A stretch of DNA of 64,000 bases from Lachnoclostridium sp. (GCA_023665475.1 JAMPEB010000013.1:1-64000), one strand, 5' to 3'; positions 34,256 through 43,722 are shown, counted from the first letter of the stretch. Numbers and translations: made by a program. The notes: generated from the letters alone by a model not told the origin.

Positions 34256-34289
34256 CGACCGATTACCTCTCTTTTATCCATAACAGTTG

Positions 34290-34913
34290 TTATTTTCTCA
34301 CAACACTTCCGTTAACTACGGATATTCTTCCGTTTGCAATATCATCTATCGCTTTGGGAAGCAGAATCCACTCCGCCTGCTCCATCACGCGTTTTTGCAG
34401 TATTTCAGGCGTATCGCCTTCCTCCACATACACTGCTTTCTGGGCAATAATAGGACCCTCGTCCATTCCTTCTGTAACAAAATGAACGGTGGCGCCCGTC
34501 ACCTTCACGCCACGCTCCAAAGCTTTTTCATGAACCTTCAATCCATAATACCCCACTCCGCAGAAAGACGGAATCAGCGAGGGATGGATATTGATGATCC
34601 GTTCCCTGTATTTTACCACCATTTCCCTCGGAATTGCCACCAAAAATCCGGCAAGCACAATCAAATCCGGCGCAAATTCCTCCACTTTCTCCAAAAAAGC
34701 CTTATGAAACGCTTCCCTGTCCGCAAAATCTTTGGGGGAAACGCTGACTGCCGGGACTCCCGCAGCCCTTGCCCTCTCAAGACTCTTTACCGTTTTGTTG
34801 TTGGAAATCACCGCTACAAGCTCTGTATTAGTAACTGTTCCCGCTGCGATTCCGTCAATAACCGCCTGCAGATTGGTACCTCCGCCGGACACTAAAACCA
34901 ACACTCTTAACAT
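34290..34913 (-). CDS. purN: Phosphoribosylglycinamide formyltransferase
   Basis: The 207-aa enzyme transfers a formyl group from 10-formyl-THF to GAR. Motifs: [17 protein letters not shown] at the N-terminus, [11 protein letters not shown] with the catalytic histidine, and [14 protein letters not shown] with the catalytic aspartate. It overlaps the purM stop by 7 bp, indicating translational coupling. Confidence 0.97.
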   Translation of the reverse strand: MLRVLVLVSGGGTNLQAVIDGIAAGTVTNTELVAVISNNKTVKSLERARAAGVPAVSVSPKDFADREAFHKAFLEKVEEFAPDLIVLAGFLVAIPREMVVKYRERIINIHPSLIPSFCGVGYYGLKVHEKALERGVKVTGATVHFVTEGMDEGPIIAQKAVYVEEGDTPEILQKRVMEQAEWILLPKAIDDIANGRISVVNGSVVRK

Positions 34914-35932
34914 AACTTTACACCTTTTTCTCCGGTCTCGCAGTGCCCCACCAGATAAGGGGTCTCTCCCGCAGCCCTGAGAGCCTCCATGGTCTGATCC
35001 GCATCCTTAGAAGAAACGGCAAGCACCATGCCAAGCCCCATATTATATGTATTGTACATCATCTGTTCTTCAATATTGCCGGTTTTCTGTAACAGGCGAA
35101 AGATGGCAGGCACTTCATAGCTGTCCTTTTTTACCACTGCGAGAATGCCCTCTGGCAGCATTCTGGGGATATTTTCGTAGAAACCTCCTCCGGTAATATG
35201 ACTGCATCCCTTTATGATAACACCTGTATTTTTAATAGCAGCCAGCGCTTTTACATAGATTTTGGTGGGTGCAAGCAACGCCTCGCCCAAAGTGGTTCCC
35301 AGCTCGTCATAATAGGTATCCAGACTTTCCTTTGTCATATCGAATACCTTCCGCACAAGGGAAAAACCGTTGGAGTGTACGCCCGAAGAAGCAATGCCTA
35401 TCAATACATCCCCATCCTTGATATTTTCTCCGGTAATCAAGTCCTTTTTGTCCGCCACGCCCACAGCAAAACCTGCCAGATCATACTCATCCTCCGGCAT
35501 CAGTCCGGGATGCTCCGCCGTCTCGCCGCCTACCAAAGCCGCCCCCGCCTGTTTGCATCCTTCGGCAACGCCCTTTACGATAGCCGCTATCTTTTCCGGA
35601 TAATTCTTTCCGCATGCGATATAATCCAGAAAAAACAAAGGTTCTCCTCCCGCGCATGCCACATCGTTTATACACATTGCCACACAATCGATGCCAATGG
35701 TGTCGTGTTTATCCATAAGAAAAGCCAATTTCAGTTTGGTGCCCACGCCGTCCGTTCCGGACAACAGAACGGGGTCTTCCATATCTTGAAAGGCTTTCAT
35801 GGAAAACGCCCCGGAAAAACCTCCCAAGCCCCCCATTACTTCGGGACGCACCGTCTCTTTTACATATTTTTTCATCAGTTCCACTGACTGATATCCTGCT
35901 TCTATATCAACTCCGGCCTTTTTGTAATCCAT
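34907..35932 (-). CDS. purM: Phosphoribosylformylglycinamidine cyclo-ligase
   Basis: The 341-aa AIR synthetase closes the imidazole ring (FGAM to AIR). Visible: [49 protein letters not shown] and [12 protein letters not shown]. Normal length and order in the purE-M-N-D operon; 36 nt after purE. Confidence 0.97.
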   Translation of the reverse strand: MDYKKAGVDIEAGYQSVELMKKYVKETVRPEVMGGLGGFSGAFSMKAFQDMEDPVLLSGTDGVGTKLKLAFLMDKHDTIGIDCVAMCINDVACAGGEPLFFLDYIACGKNYPEKIAAIVKGVAEGCKQAGAALVGGETAEHPGLMPEDEYDLAGFAVGVADKKDLITGENIKDGDVLIGIASSGVHSNGFSLVRKVFDMTKESLDTYYDELGTTLGEALLAPTKIYVKALAAIKNTGVIIKGCSHITGGGFYENIPRMLPEGILAVVKKDSYEVPAIFRLLQKTGNIEEQMMYNTYNMGLGMVLAVSSKDADQTMEALRAAGETPYLVGHCETGEKGVKLC

Positions 35933-35968
35933 GATAATCCTCCATTTTTACCAGAAGCTTTCTTCACA

Positions 35969-36469
35969 CTAGTATTCCTTATAGCCCACTTCCTGCAGTC
36001 TTGCATCCTTGGCTTCCACCTGTTCTTTGAGTTTCCTGCTGTAATCTTTTAACTTCTGCAAGAGTTCCCCGTCAGACACGGAAAGAATCTTTGCCGCCAA
36101 AAGTCCCGCGTTGGCGCCGCCGTTAATGGCAACGGTTGCCACGGGAATCCCCGAAGGCATCTGTACGATAGAGTACAGGGAGTCCCTTCCCCCAAGTGAA
36201 GTAGTATGCATAGGTATGCCTATAACGGGCATGGGAAAAATCGCCGCGCACATTCCGGGCAGATGCGCCGCCATGCCGGCGCCCGCAATAATCACTTTAA
36301 TGCCCTTCTCCTCCGCACTTTTTGCATATTCAAAAAATGTATCCGGTTCTCTATGGGCGCTGATAATCCTCATCTCATATGAGATACCCAATTCTTCCAG
36401 AATATCCGCCGCCTTTTTCATAACCGGCATATCGGAATCGCTTCCCATTACAATGCCTACTTTAGCCAT
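35969..36469 (-). CDS. purE: N5-carboxyaminoimidazole ribonucleotide mutase
   Basis: The 166-aa enzyme has GSDSDMPVMKKAADIL, the SAHREPD loop, and IAGAGMAAHLPG typical of class I PurE, which needs N5-CAIR from PurK; no purK is in the window. First gene of the purine operon, with AAGGAGG before the ATG. Just upstream lies an inverted repeat (36493-36529) with a TTTAGT-TT-ACTAAA core. Confidence 0.96.
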   Translation of the reverse strand: MAKVGIVMGSDSDMPVMKKAADILEELGISYEMRIISAHREPDTFFEYAKSAEEKGIKVIIAGAGMAAHLPGMCAAIFPMPVIGIPMHTTSLGGRDSLYSIVQMPSGIPVATVAINGGANAGLLAAKILSVSDGELLQKLKDYSRKLKEQVEAKDARLQEVGYKEY

Positions 36470-36492
36470 GATGTCCTCCTTGGTGAAATATT

Positions 36493-36529
36493 ATCCTACC
36501 CTTTAGTTTACTAAAATTAAGGGTAGGAT
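36493..36529. promoter_or_regulatory. Inverted repeat between peptidase gene and purE
   Basis: ATCCTACCCTT and AAGGGTAGGAT form an 11-bp stem enclosing the palindrome TTTAGTTTACTAAA. It lies about 25 bp upstream of the purE ATG. There is no T-run after it in either direction, so an operator or leader stem for purE is as likely as termination of the upstream gene. Confidence 0.5.
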
Positions 36530-36550
36530 GCAACCTTTATCTTGAAATCT

Positions 36551-38689
36551 TCATGAATTTTTAAGAGTGGCAAATGCCTCGTTTAATTCTTCCGTGCCGG
36601 GCAGAACAAACCTTCCGTTCCTGATAAGCGGTATCCTCTCCCCGCTTTCTTTTACGGCTGTCAATTCTCCCAATTCGTCATAGGGGATGGTGATATCCGT
36701 GTGACAGTTGAAATATGCCTTTGCGGGATCGGTGCTGCGAAGTCTGGAGCGTTCATTGTCCTTTGCCACGATTTCTTTTCCGTCAGGATTGTAAACCCGC
36801 ACTTCCTCCCCATGGGAATAACAGGTGTCACCCACGGCAAAATGAGGACCTGTTTTTTCCGCAATCAAAATGGGAAGTTTCCCCTCCACTCCGTATTTTT
36901 TTGCCGTCACATAGGCAGTGGTATTAGTTCCTATGGCAAATTCGCCCATAGGCAGCGTGTCGTGTCGAAACAGCACATTCTGCTTTATGAAATTTCGATT
37001 ATCTTTCTCCTGTGCATAGTTATCACAGCCGTAATCCTGTACCATGCCGTCTTTAAAAGTAATCCTCAGGTTTTTGTACTCCAAACCGTTCAGATAAACA
37101 CGGCTTACCTGTAAAATGCCTTCCGTTCCCGTAAGCACGGGAGAGGTAAACACTTCTCCCACCGGAATGTTGACATCCGCCACACAGTTTTCAAAAATCG
37201 TTTCCTTTTCGGGATTTTTCAACGGATAAAGCCGTACCTTAAGGTCTGTTTCGTTGCCGCCGCATCCCTTGATTTCACAATAGACTGCCGTATCTAAAAC
37301 ATCAATCAGAGCCTGCTGGATCTTTTGGTATTTCTTATAATCCAATGTATTTAATCGGATGATTTCCCGGAAAAACTCTCCGAAACAGGCATCCGTCTTC
37401 TCCGGCAAAACTTCCCTTATCTCCGGCAGCGGAAAAGCAATTATAGTAAAGCTTCTCTCTTCCTCTATAATATAATTGCGCTGCTGCTCGCCTGCCTTGG
37501 AGCGGTATTCCACCCAGAGTCTGTTCTGCTCCTCGGACATTTTTATGCTTTCCGGCTTATTTACCGGTTCAAAGCTCCGCTCTCCGAAGGTTTCCACCAC
37601 GGCGGGACCCGCATACCCCCTTGCCTGCGCCTTATAATCCTCGAAAGCGGTGCGGGTTACTTCCAATTTCCGGTTACAATAGTTTTTGTCAAGAAAAAGC
37701 GCCCTGTCATCCTTGTGGTCAAACTCATACTGTCTGTTGGGAGAAGCGCTGCAAAAACCGCTCTTAAACAGGGAAGGATTGTAAAACTGGCTGACCGCCG
37801 CCCTGTAACACACAGGCTGCAGTCCCATTTTACGGAAATTATCCACAGCGCGTCTCATCATGCGTTCAAAACCGATATGATAGCGGATATCCACCACAGT
37901 TTTCTTGGATAAATCCTTGTTGCCCACTTCAAATCCAATTCTGTATCCTTCCGTATAAGTATCCGCCATGGCGGCAATTGTTTCCTCGGGCAGATTGGTC
38001 AGAAATTCCGCCATGACAAGCTCGTTTTCGCCCACATACTCCCCGTAGGCAAATAAATACCGCAAATCCGTAAGATTGCTGTTTTCTATCATATCCACGG
38101 CAAAATTATTTTCAGGCTCCACCAGTTCTTTCACCCGGTTTACCGCCGCCATATCCGCATAATCGCTTATAAACCAGTAAAAAATCCGGCGGATGTCTTC
38201 ATAAGAAGGCATCGCGGCATTTTCCCGCCACTGATAAACAAAAGCCGTATAGATTTCCAAAAAAAGCTCCGCCCTGACCACCATTTCTTCCAGACGCCCT
38301 TCATAAACAAATCCAATCAGGCTGCGCATTTCCGCATACACGGCGGACAAAAGCGCCCCAAAGGTTTCTCCCAGCCTTTTCACGGCAAAAGCCGGATTGG
38401 CAAAGCTCTCCTCATAGCGGGAGGGTAAAATATCCGCATATAACGCCTGGTTTCTTGCCTTTAACGCATCCAGAGACGCCTTTTTTAAGCCTCCTTGTTT
38501 CAAAAAATCATAGTTATCTTCTATCAGGAGCACAAAATCCGCCACGCTCTTAAAATAATCCGCCATGCCTGACATGGCGGAATCTTCCCAAGATTCTTCT
38601 GAAATTTCCCCGATGCGTGAAAGACATAACTGCCATCTTTCTTCAAGCAGTCCTACCATATCTTGACTGCCGCTGCTGCCATTCTCCAT
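36551..38689 (-). CDS. M29-type aminopeptidase-like protein with long N-terminal extension
   Basis: The 712-aa protein has in its C-terminal half the M29 (AmpS/AmpT) pattern GEVFTSPVLTGTEG with the metal-ligand glutamate, GEFAIGTNTTAYVT, and EKTGPHFAVGDTCYSHGEE. M29 enzymes are about 370-410 aa; here some 330 helical residues precede the catalytic region (EESWEDSAMSGMADYFKS at the start). The ATG 38689 follows GGAG. The extension is conserved-looking but unassigned. Substrate range is unknown. Confidence 0.8.
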   Translation of the reverse strand: MENGSSGSQDMVGLLEERWQLCLSRIGEISEESWEDSAMSGMADYFKSVADFVLLIEDNYDFLKQGGLKKASLDALKARNQALYADILPSRYEESFANPAFAVKRLGETFGALLSAVYAEMRSLIGFVYEGRLEEMVVRAELFLEIYTAFVYQWRENAAMPSYEDIRRIFYWFISDYADMAAVNRVKELVEPENNFAVDMIENSNLTDLRYLFAYGEYVGENELVMAEFLTNLPEETIAAMADTYTEGYRIGFEVGNKDLSKKTVVDIRYHIGFERMMRRAVDNFRKMGLQPVCYRAAVSQFYNPSLFKSGFCSASPNRQYEFDHKDDRALFLDKNYCNRKLEVTRTAFEDYKAQARGYAGPAVVETFGERSFEPVNKPESIKMSEEQNRLWVEYRSKAGEQQRNYIIEEERSFTIIAFPLPEIREVLPEKTDACFGEFFREIIRLNTLDYKKYQKIQQALIDVLDTAVYCEIKGCGGNETDLKVRLYPLKNPEKETIFENCVADVNIPVGEVFTSPVLTGTEGILQVSRVYLNGLEYKNLRITFKDGMVQDYGCDNYAQEKDNRNFIKQNVLFRHDTLPMGEFAIGTNTTAYVTAKKYGVEGKLPILIAEKTGPHFAVGDTCYSHGEEVRVYNPDGKEIVAKDNERSRLRSTDPAKAYFNCHTDITIPYDELGELTAVKESGERIPLIRNGRFVLPGTEELNEAFATLKNS

Positions 38690-38706
38690 AATAATCTCCA
38701 TTTCTA

Positions 38707-38743
38707 TGATATGCGTGCATATTATGCATGCATATCATGCATA
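38707..38743. repeat. ATGCAT-rich short repeat
   Basis: Three imperfect units of 12-13 bp (ATATGCGTGCAT, ATTATGCATGCAT, ATCATGCATAC) overlap the stop codon of the 106-aa gene and the start region of the peptidase gene. Confidence 0.6.
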
Positions 38744-39055
38744 CACTCCCATATACAAAATCAATCCCACCGCGCCCAGAGCTATCAGGTTAAACAGAAG
38801 CCCCAGACAGGGAAACAAGCGGTAATAATCCTTTTCCTGCACGGTAATGATGCCTAAAATAAACCCTACCAGAGAATAGATTGCCGCCAACAGTCCCGTT
38901 ATTCCATAACCTGCCGTTGCGGCTCCGCCATGCCTGTATGTCAGATATATGACGATACTCAGAGAGACTGTACTTATAATGCCCAAAATAGTGGACATAA
39001 TCGCTTTTTCCGAATGCCTTTTATTGGTAAAAATATAATTTCTTTTCTTCTTCAT
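38735..39055 (-). CDS. Small membrane protein, probable DUF6142
   Basis: The 106-aa protein has a basic N-terminus (MKKKRNYIFTNKRHSEK) and three membrane segments (about 20-40, 47-68, 80-103). The layout matches a small Clostridia family that I recall as DUF6142; the assignment is from memory of pattern. It lies between a 50-aa membrane protein and the M29-type gene. Confidence 0.8.
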   Translation of the reverse strand: MKKKRNYIFTNKRHSEKAIMSTILGIISTVSLSIVIYLTYRHGGAATAGYGITGLLAAIYSLVGFILGIITVQEKDYYRLFPCLGLLFNLIALGAVGLILYMGVYA

Positions 39056-39105
39056 GCCTTGTCTTTCTAATCCCTATTCTTCCAACCCATCCCGATTCTA
39101 CGGCG

Positions 39106-39132
39106 AAAAAGGCATTCCCCTTCGGAAATGCC
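39106..39132 (-). terminator. Rho-independent terminator
   Basis: On the minus strand GGCATTTCC-GAA-GGGGAATGCC followed by TTTTT; it ends the unit of pyrE and the 50-aa membrane protein. Confidence 0.8.
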
Positions 39133-39146
39133 GCTTGCTTTCTCAA

Positions 39147-39299
39147 TCAGAATAAAATTTTGGATTTGTTTGCCAAAAGCCTCGCTCCGCTGATAATTAA
39201 CAGCACTCCTGACGCCACGCCTACTACTAATGCAACTATGCCTACCGTAATATTTAAGGCTCCTGCACCATTCATGGTTTTATATACTTTTTCTTCCAT
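39147..39299 (-). CDS. Small membrane protein (50 aa)
   Basis: GAGGT lies 5 nt before the ATG at 39299. The product MEEKVYKTMNGAGALNITVG continues with a hydrophobic span (IVALVVGVASGVLLIISGA) and a short basic end NKSKILF. A terminator follows 15 nt after the stop. It sits between pyrE and the 106-aa membrane protein. The coding call rests on the ribosome site, the clean transmembrane pattern and the terminator. Confidence 0.7.
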   Translation of the reverse strand: MEEKVYKTMNGAGALNITVGIVALVVGVASGVLLIISGARLLANKSKILF

Positions 39300-39340
39300 A
39301 TCCGACCTCTTTCCGTGCCCTTTGGCAACCTAGCATATCA

Positions 39341-39364
39341 TTATCATATGAATTATCATATGAA
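39341..39364. repeat. 12-bp perfect tandem repeat
   Basis: TTATCATATGAA occurs twice in tandem, 8 nt beyond the pyrE stop, with a third partial copy alongside; each unit contains the palindrome CATATG. Confidence 0.75.
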
Positions 39365-39371
39365 GCAGGCG

Positions 39372-40055
39372 TTACATCCGCTCTACCCCATAGGTTTCGT
39401 AATACATATCTAGCTTTGCTTTCAAAGCATCATCAATATAAACCTGTCCCTTATAAGGCTTGTTGTACAAATGCCCGATAACCTCTTTCATCGTCACAAT
39501 GGCGTTTGCATCAAAACCGTATTTTTCCTTGATTTCATTCAAAGCGCTCCCCTTGCCTTCAGGTCCTTTTTCCATGCGGTTCAGGGATACCATCAGCCCT
39601 TTGATTTCTACTTTTGCCTGAGAAGTCAAAATAGGAAAAGTCTCCTCTATAGACTTCCCGGAGGTGGTAACATCTTCAATGATAACTACCTTGTCCCCGT
39701 CTTTCAGTTTACTGCCCAGAAGAATCCCCACATCTCCGTGGTCTTTGATTTCCTTACGGTTAGAACAATAACGAATCTCCTTTCCGTACAGTTCGCTGTA
39801 AGCAATGGTTGCCGCCACGCTTAAGGGAATTCCCTTATAAGCCGGACCGAAAAGCACATCAAAGTCATCTCCGTAATTCTCATGGATTGCCTTTGCATAA
39901 TACTCGCCCAGTTTCTTTAACTGCGCGCCGGTTACATAGTCGCCCGCATTCATAAAAAAGGGGGATTTCCGTCCGCTCTTTAGGGTAAATTCTCCAAACT
40001 TAAGAACATTACAGTCCACCATAAACTCGATAAATTCCTGCTTGTAGCTTTCCAT
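39372..40055 (-). CDS. pyrE: Orotate phosphoribosyltransferase
   Basis: The 227-aa enzyme forms OMP from orotate and PRPP. The PRPP loop VVIIEDVTTSGKSIEETFPI and the substrate region FGPAYKGIPLS are clear. A leader inverted repeat GCCTGTA/TACAGGC lies in the 175-nt gap upstream. pyrF is 5 kb away, so the pyrimidine genes here are scattered. Confidence 0.97.
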   Translation of the reverse strand: MESYKQEFIEFMVDCNVLKFGEFTLKSGRKSPFFMNAGDYVTGAQLKKLGEYYAKAIHENYGDDFDVLFGPAYKGIPLSVAATIAYSELYGKEIRYCSNRKEIKDHGDVGILLGSKLKDGDKVVIIEDVTTSGKSIEETFPILTSQAKVEIKGLMVSLNRMEKGPEGKGSALNEIKEKYGFDANAIVTMKEVIGHLYNKPYKGQVYIDDALKAKLDMYYETYGVERM

Positions 40056-40231
40056 TATATATAAAAACCTCCATTTTCAAGGCTTTTGCCTGTATCGTGT
40101 TCTCCCGAAATACCCTATTACACACTTACTACAGGCTTTGGCATCTTTGGTTACATCATTAATGACATACTACCATAAAACTTTTCATTATTCAATCAGT
40201 TTTATCGATTCGCTACATAAATGCGCTGCCC

Positions 40232-41461
40232 TTATTGAAGCAGCCAGTCTATCAGGTATAATGATTTGATTCCCTCGTAGGATCTTATATAATTCCTATC
40301 CATTGACAGAACTACTTTTTCATAATTATCGGGGATCATTCTAAGCGGATGCAGCTCCCTCGCCCTTGTTTCTTCGGACTGCATACTTTCTGTGACCTGT
40401 ATATATATTTTGTCATCGGGCTTCTCCGCCACGAAATCGACCTCCGCTCCTCCCACCTTGCCGATATACACACGGTAATCCCTTCTGAGAAGTTCCAAAA
40501 ATACAATATTTTCTATAATATGCCCTCTGTCCCCATCGCGATATCCAAGCAGCATATTGCGAAAGCCCATATCTATGATGTAATTTTTCCCGAGGGTCTT
40601 TAATAGCTGCTTTCCCTTTACGTCATATCTGCCCACGGAATAAAATACAAAGGCGCTGCGCAGCATAGAGATATATTTATCTACGGTTTTTCCGGCTACA
40701 TTTCTTCCCTTCGTTTTCTGAATGTCTCCCTCATCAGCCAGCACATTTCCTATGTTATTCGGAGATGTGATGCTGCCTATATTAGAACACAAAAACATCA
40801 CAATCTTTTGCAGCATATTCTGGTCCGCCGAATCATTGCGCTGTAAAATATCACGCAGCACCACCGTAGAGTAGATTCCTTCTAATGCCTGATTGCTTCG
40901 CACCTCATTAAACCGGTATTCCCTTAAGATAGGCATTCCGCCAAACTGCAGATATTTTTGAAATTTCTCCTCCATAGGCACAGCCGGATCAAACTCATAG
41001 AAATCCAGAAATTCTTTAAATGACAGCGGCAATACCTTTATTTCTATATATCTCCCTGACAGAATCGTCGAAAACTCTGTCGAGAGGAGATAGGCATTGG
41101 AACCTGTTATATAAATATCCACATCAAAATCCAGACGAAATGACTCGATTGCCTTTTCCCAATGCTCCACCGCCTGCAATTCATCAAATATCAGGTAGGT
41201 CTTTCCGGTTCCGATAATATGTTCGCTGACATAATCGTAAAAGGACAGGTAATCCGTCAGTTTTCTATATTTCAAAGATTCCAGATTCATATGAATAATG
41301 TTATCTTCGGTCACACCATCATCAAGCAGATACTGATGAAACAAATCGAGAATGGATGACTTCCCGCATCTGCGTATACCGGTCACTATTTTGACCAGAT
41401 CTACATCTCTGTTTTGAATCAGTTGTTCCACATAGGACGGGCGGTTTATAAGCGTATTCAT
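40232..41461 (-). CDS. AAA_14/DUF4143 ATP-binding protein
   Basis: The 409-aa protein has Walker A GIRRCGKSS (28-36), Walker B YLIFDELQAVE (89-99), the TGSNAYLLS sensor region, and a C-terminal DUF4143 domain with EVDFVAEKPDD, a restriction-endonuclease-like E-V-D-F motif. Such single genes are frequent in anaerobes; their role is not established. It has its own strong promoter (41491-41518) and a GACTTGCAAGTC palindrome upstream, so it stands alone. Confidence 0.93.
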   Translation of the reverse strand: MNTLINRPSYVEQLIQNRDVDLVKIVTGIRRCGKSSILDLFHQYLLDDGVTEDNIIHMNLESLKYRKLTDYLSFYDYVSEHIIGTGKTYLIFDELQAVEHWEKAIESFRLDFDVDIYITGSNAYLLSTEFSTILSGRYIEIKVLPLSFKEFLDFYEFDPAVPMEEKFQKYLQFGGMPILREYRFNEVRSNQALEGIYSTVVLRDILQRNDSADQNMLQKIVMFLCSNIGSITSPNNIGNVLADEGDIQKTKGRNVAGKTVDKYISMLRSAFVFYSVGRYDVKGKQLLKTLGKNYIIDMGFRNMLLGYRDGDRGHIIENIVFLELLRRDYRVYIGKVGGAEVDFVAEKPDDKIYIQVTESMQSEETRARELHPLRMIPDNYEKVVLSMDRNYIRSYEGIKSLYLIDWLLQ

Positions 41462-41490
41462 GAAACTCCTCCTTGCTTTCCTTATCTTTC

Positions 41491-41518
41491 ATTATATACA
41501 TAACCTTGTATTTGTCAA
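41491..41518 (-). promoter_or_regulatory. Promoter of the DUF4143 gene
   Basis: On the minus strand TTGACA, 16 bp, TATAAT, with AGGAGGAG before the ATG. The perfect 12-bp palindrome GACTTGCAAGTC lies at 41528-41539, about 10 bp before the -35, a likely regulator site. Confidence 0.8.
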
Positions 41519-41662
41519 TGACTTTTGGACTTGCAAGTCGAAAACTTTCAATATTTCAACACTCTAAGACTTTCGTTTCAAAAACAATGTAATCTAACAG
41601 GAGAGTGCGGAAGAAATGGCAGACCCGCCACAAATAGGGCAGTTTTCCTGTAGCGGTGGCTT

Positions 41663-42907
41663 TTACAATCGCTCAATACTTTTTATCCTCACTGTTTCTG
41701 TCACTTCTTTGTAAGCAAGAAGCGCCTGCGCCAATTTTGCTATCTGCTCCTCCGATTCCCCGTTTAAAGCGGATTTTACCGTAACAACAGGCTCCAACAT
41801 CTGAATTTCCTTCATTCCGGCAAGCATTTCTTTCATGTGCCTGCCCGACATAGGCGCCCAGCTCCCGTTTTCTATCATGCCCACGGTACGCTTCTGATAA
41901 TTCTTTGCTTTCAAACGGGCAAGAAAACTCTCCATACAGGGGAATAAACCGCCGTCATAGGTAACAGACGCCAGCACCAGCCTGTCATAGCAGAAAGCGG
42001 TCTCCACCGCCTCCGCCATGTCTTCTCTTGCCAGATCCATCAGCCGCACCTCTTCCACACCGTTTTTTTGAAGAAGCCCCGCCAGCTTTTCGGCAGCTCT
42101 CCGGGTATTTCCGTAGATAGAAGCGCAGGCTATGAAAACTCCCCGCTTTTCCGGCTCATAGCCGCTCCATGTCCGATACAAGTCCATATAATATTGCAGC
42201 GAACCGATTTTGAACAAGGCATCCGCTTCACCGCTTTCCTTCAAAACCGGACCATGCAGGGGACATATCATCCGAATATCCAAAGACGCCGCCTTTTTTA
42301 ACAACGCCTGAACCTGTGCCCCATATTTTCCCACAATATTAAAATAATACCTTCTCGCCTCACAGATCCAATCTTCTTCCACATCCAGCGCACCGAATTT
42401 GCCAAAGGCATCTGCGGAAAACAAAATTTTCTCCGTTTTCTCATAAGTTACCATAACCTCCGGCCAATGTACCATGGGAGCCATCACAAATGTTAAAATA
42501 TGTTTGCCCAGAACAAGTTCCGTGCCCTCTGCAACGGTTATACTCCTGCCCTCCATGCTCATAGAGAAAAACTGTGGCATCATATTCAACGCTTTTGCAC
42601 TTGCCACAATCTGCGCATCAGGGTATTGCTCCATAAAGTATTGGATGCTGCCCGCATGATCCGGCTCCATATGGGACACAATGAGGTAATCCGGCTGCCT
42701 GTCAGCAAGAACCTTTTTTAAATTGGCAAACCATTCCTCCTTTGCCCTGATATCGACACTGTCCATCACGGCAGTCTTTTCATCCATAATGACATAAGAG
42801 TTATAGGAAACTCCCTTCGGCACAATATATTGGCTCTCAAATAAATCAATGGTCTTGTCATCTGCTCCCACATACCGGATATTTTCCGTAACCGCTGTAT
42901 TCTTCAT
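41663..42907 (-). CDS. FprA-family A-type flavoprotein (flavodiiron protein)
   Basis: The 414-aa protein reduces O2 or NO to protect anaerobes. The N-terminal beta-lactamase-like domain has the diiron ligands HMEPDH (79-84), and further His/Asp (HWPEV, FSADAFG, CPLHGP); the C-terminal flavodoxin domain begins FIACASIYGNTRRAAE near 257. No fused rubredoxin, so it needs a separate donor. Promoter TTGACA-17-TATATA at 42958-42986. Confidence 0.95.
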   Translation of the reverse strand: MKNTAVTENIRYVGADDKTIDLFESQYIVPKGVSYNSYVIMDEKTAVMDSVDIRAKEEWFANLKKVLADRQPDYLIVSHMEPDHAGSIQYFMEQYPDAQIVASAKALNMMPQFFSMSMEGRSITVAEGTELVLGKHILTFVMAPMVHWPEVMVTYEKTEKILFSADAFGKFGALDVEEDWICEARRYYFNIVGKYGAQVQALLKKAASLDIRMICPLHGPVLKESGEADALFKIGSLQYYMDLYRTWSGYEPEKRGVFIACASIYGNTRRAAEKLAGLLQKNGVEEVRLMDLAREDMAEAVETAFCYDRLVLASVTYDGGLFPCMESFLARLKAKNYQKRTVGMIENGSWAPMSGRHMKEMLAGMKEIQMLEPVVTVKSALNGESEEQIAKLAQALLAYKEVTETVRIKSIERL

Positions 42908-42957
42908 AAACTCCTCATTTCCGCCCCGGGGCTTTCTTTTTCATTATTTATATAACA

Positions 42958-42986
42958 TATATAATGCCTGTCCTGTCCGTTGTCAA
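42958..42986 (-). promoter_or_regulatory. Promoter of the flavodiiron gene
   Basis: On the minus strand TTGACA (rc of 42981-42986), 17 bp, TATATA (rc of 42958-42963). Confidence 0.7.
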
Positions 42987-43018
42987 GACTGCTGCCTTAT
43001 GTAGTATTCCCAAAAACA

Positions 43019-43052
43019 GAAAAAAATCCCCGGTCCTTAGACCTGAGGATTT
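43019..43052 (-). terminator. Terminator of the TetR gene
   Basis: On the minus strand AATCCTCAGGTC-TAAG-GACCGGGGATT followed by TTTTT; it overlaps the TetR stop codon. Confidence 0.75.
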
Positions 43053-43669
43053 AACCACATATATATCTGATAATCAATCAGGCGTTTTCTGCTTTCCTCA
43101 TCTTCCAATATACTGTCGCCGTTATTGAATAATTTGATTACCACATGATTCGTCAAAATAGAATTAATGCTGAGGGCAGCCGCTTTAAAATTCATGTCCT
43201 TCACTTCTCCCTCCGCCGCCTTATGCCGGAATATCTCTTCTATTTGAAGTCCTTCCAGACCCAATATCTCTGTCAGCCGCTCATGCTTCACATATTTCCG
43301 CACTTCGGGCTCCCAGAGAATGACACGCATAATATCCAGATGTGTCTTTACCGTCTCCATAAAGCTCAAATACACCACTTCCAGAAAATCCGCAAGAGGC
43401 ATCCTGACACAGTCCTTCATACCGATAAGATCGCTTAAGGAACTGGATATTTCTTTAATATTGTCCTCAACTGCCGCCTCAAAAATTTCCTTTTTCCCAT
43501 TGGGAAAATAATGATACAGCAGGCTGTCCGAAAGGTTCACACTGCGCGTAATGGCTTTTACGGTGGTTCCTTTATACCCTTTCTCCGCAAAAAGCTTTAC
43601 TGCAGAGTCCAACAGTTTCTTTCTGGTATCCATTGTAGGTTCCTGCAAATATGCCTCTTTTGTTTTCAT
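43037..43669 (-). CDS. TetR-family transcriptional regulator
   Basis: The 210-aa regulator has the HTH region LLDSAVKLFAEKGYKGTTVK, VNLSDSLLYHYFPNGK at about 17-60 and a helical ligand domain. The start at 43669 follows GGAGAAAAT; a longer open frame runs through the leader repeats and lacks a ribosome site. Its leader holds a tandem array of TGCAAT half-sites (43723-43772), good candidates for its own operator. It is followed by the flavodiiron gene after a terminator. Confidence 0.92.
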   Translation of the reverse strand: MKTKEAYLQEPTMDTRKKLLDSAVKLFAEKGYKGTTVKAITRSVNLSDSLLYHYFPNGKKEIFEAAVEDNIKEISSSLSDLIGMKDCVRMPLADFLEVVYLSFMETVKTHLDIMRVILWEPEVRKYVKHERLTEILGLEGLQIEEIFRHKAAEGEVKDMNFKAAALSINSILTNHVVIKLFNNGDSILEDEESRKRLIDYQIYMWLNPQV

Positions 43670-43722
43670 ATTTTCTCCGTTTCCGTGCCTTTGTACTCCG
43701 ACACTGCTCATGATGGGGTTTC

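Noticed and set aside
34287..34895. 202-codon plus-strand frame
   Set aside because: Antisense to purN, which has all motifs and a coupled start; the plus frame has no ribosome site.
35198..35887. 229-codon plus-strand frame
   Set aside because: Antisense shadow of purM; composition is that of a reverse frame (rich in Arg, His, Gln).
40390..40410. Partial match to the regulator box (GTGACCTGTATATATAT)
   Set aside because: It misses the second GTCA half and lies within the DUF4143 coding sequence, far from a promoter.
41634..41662. Terminator after the flavodiiron gene
   Set aside because: GCCAC/GTGGC arms can pair, but inner pairing is poor and there is no T-run.
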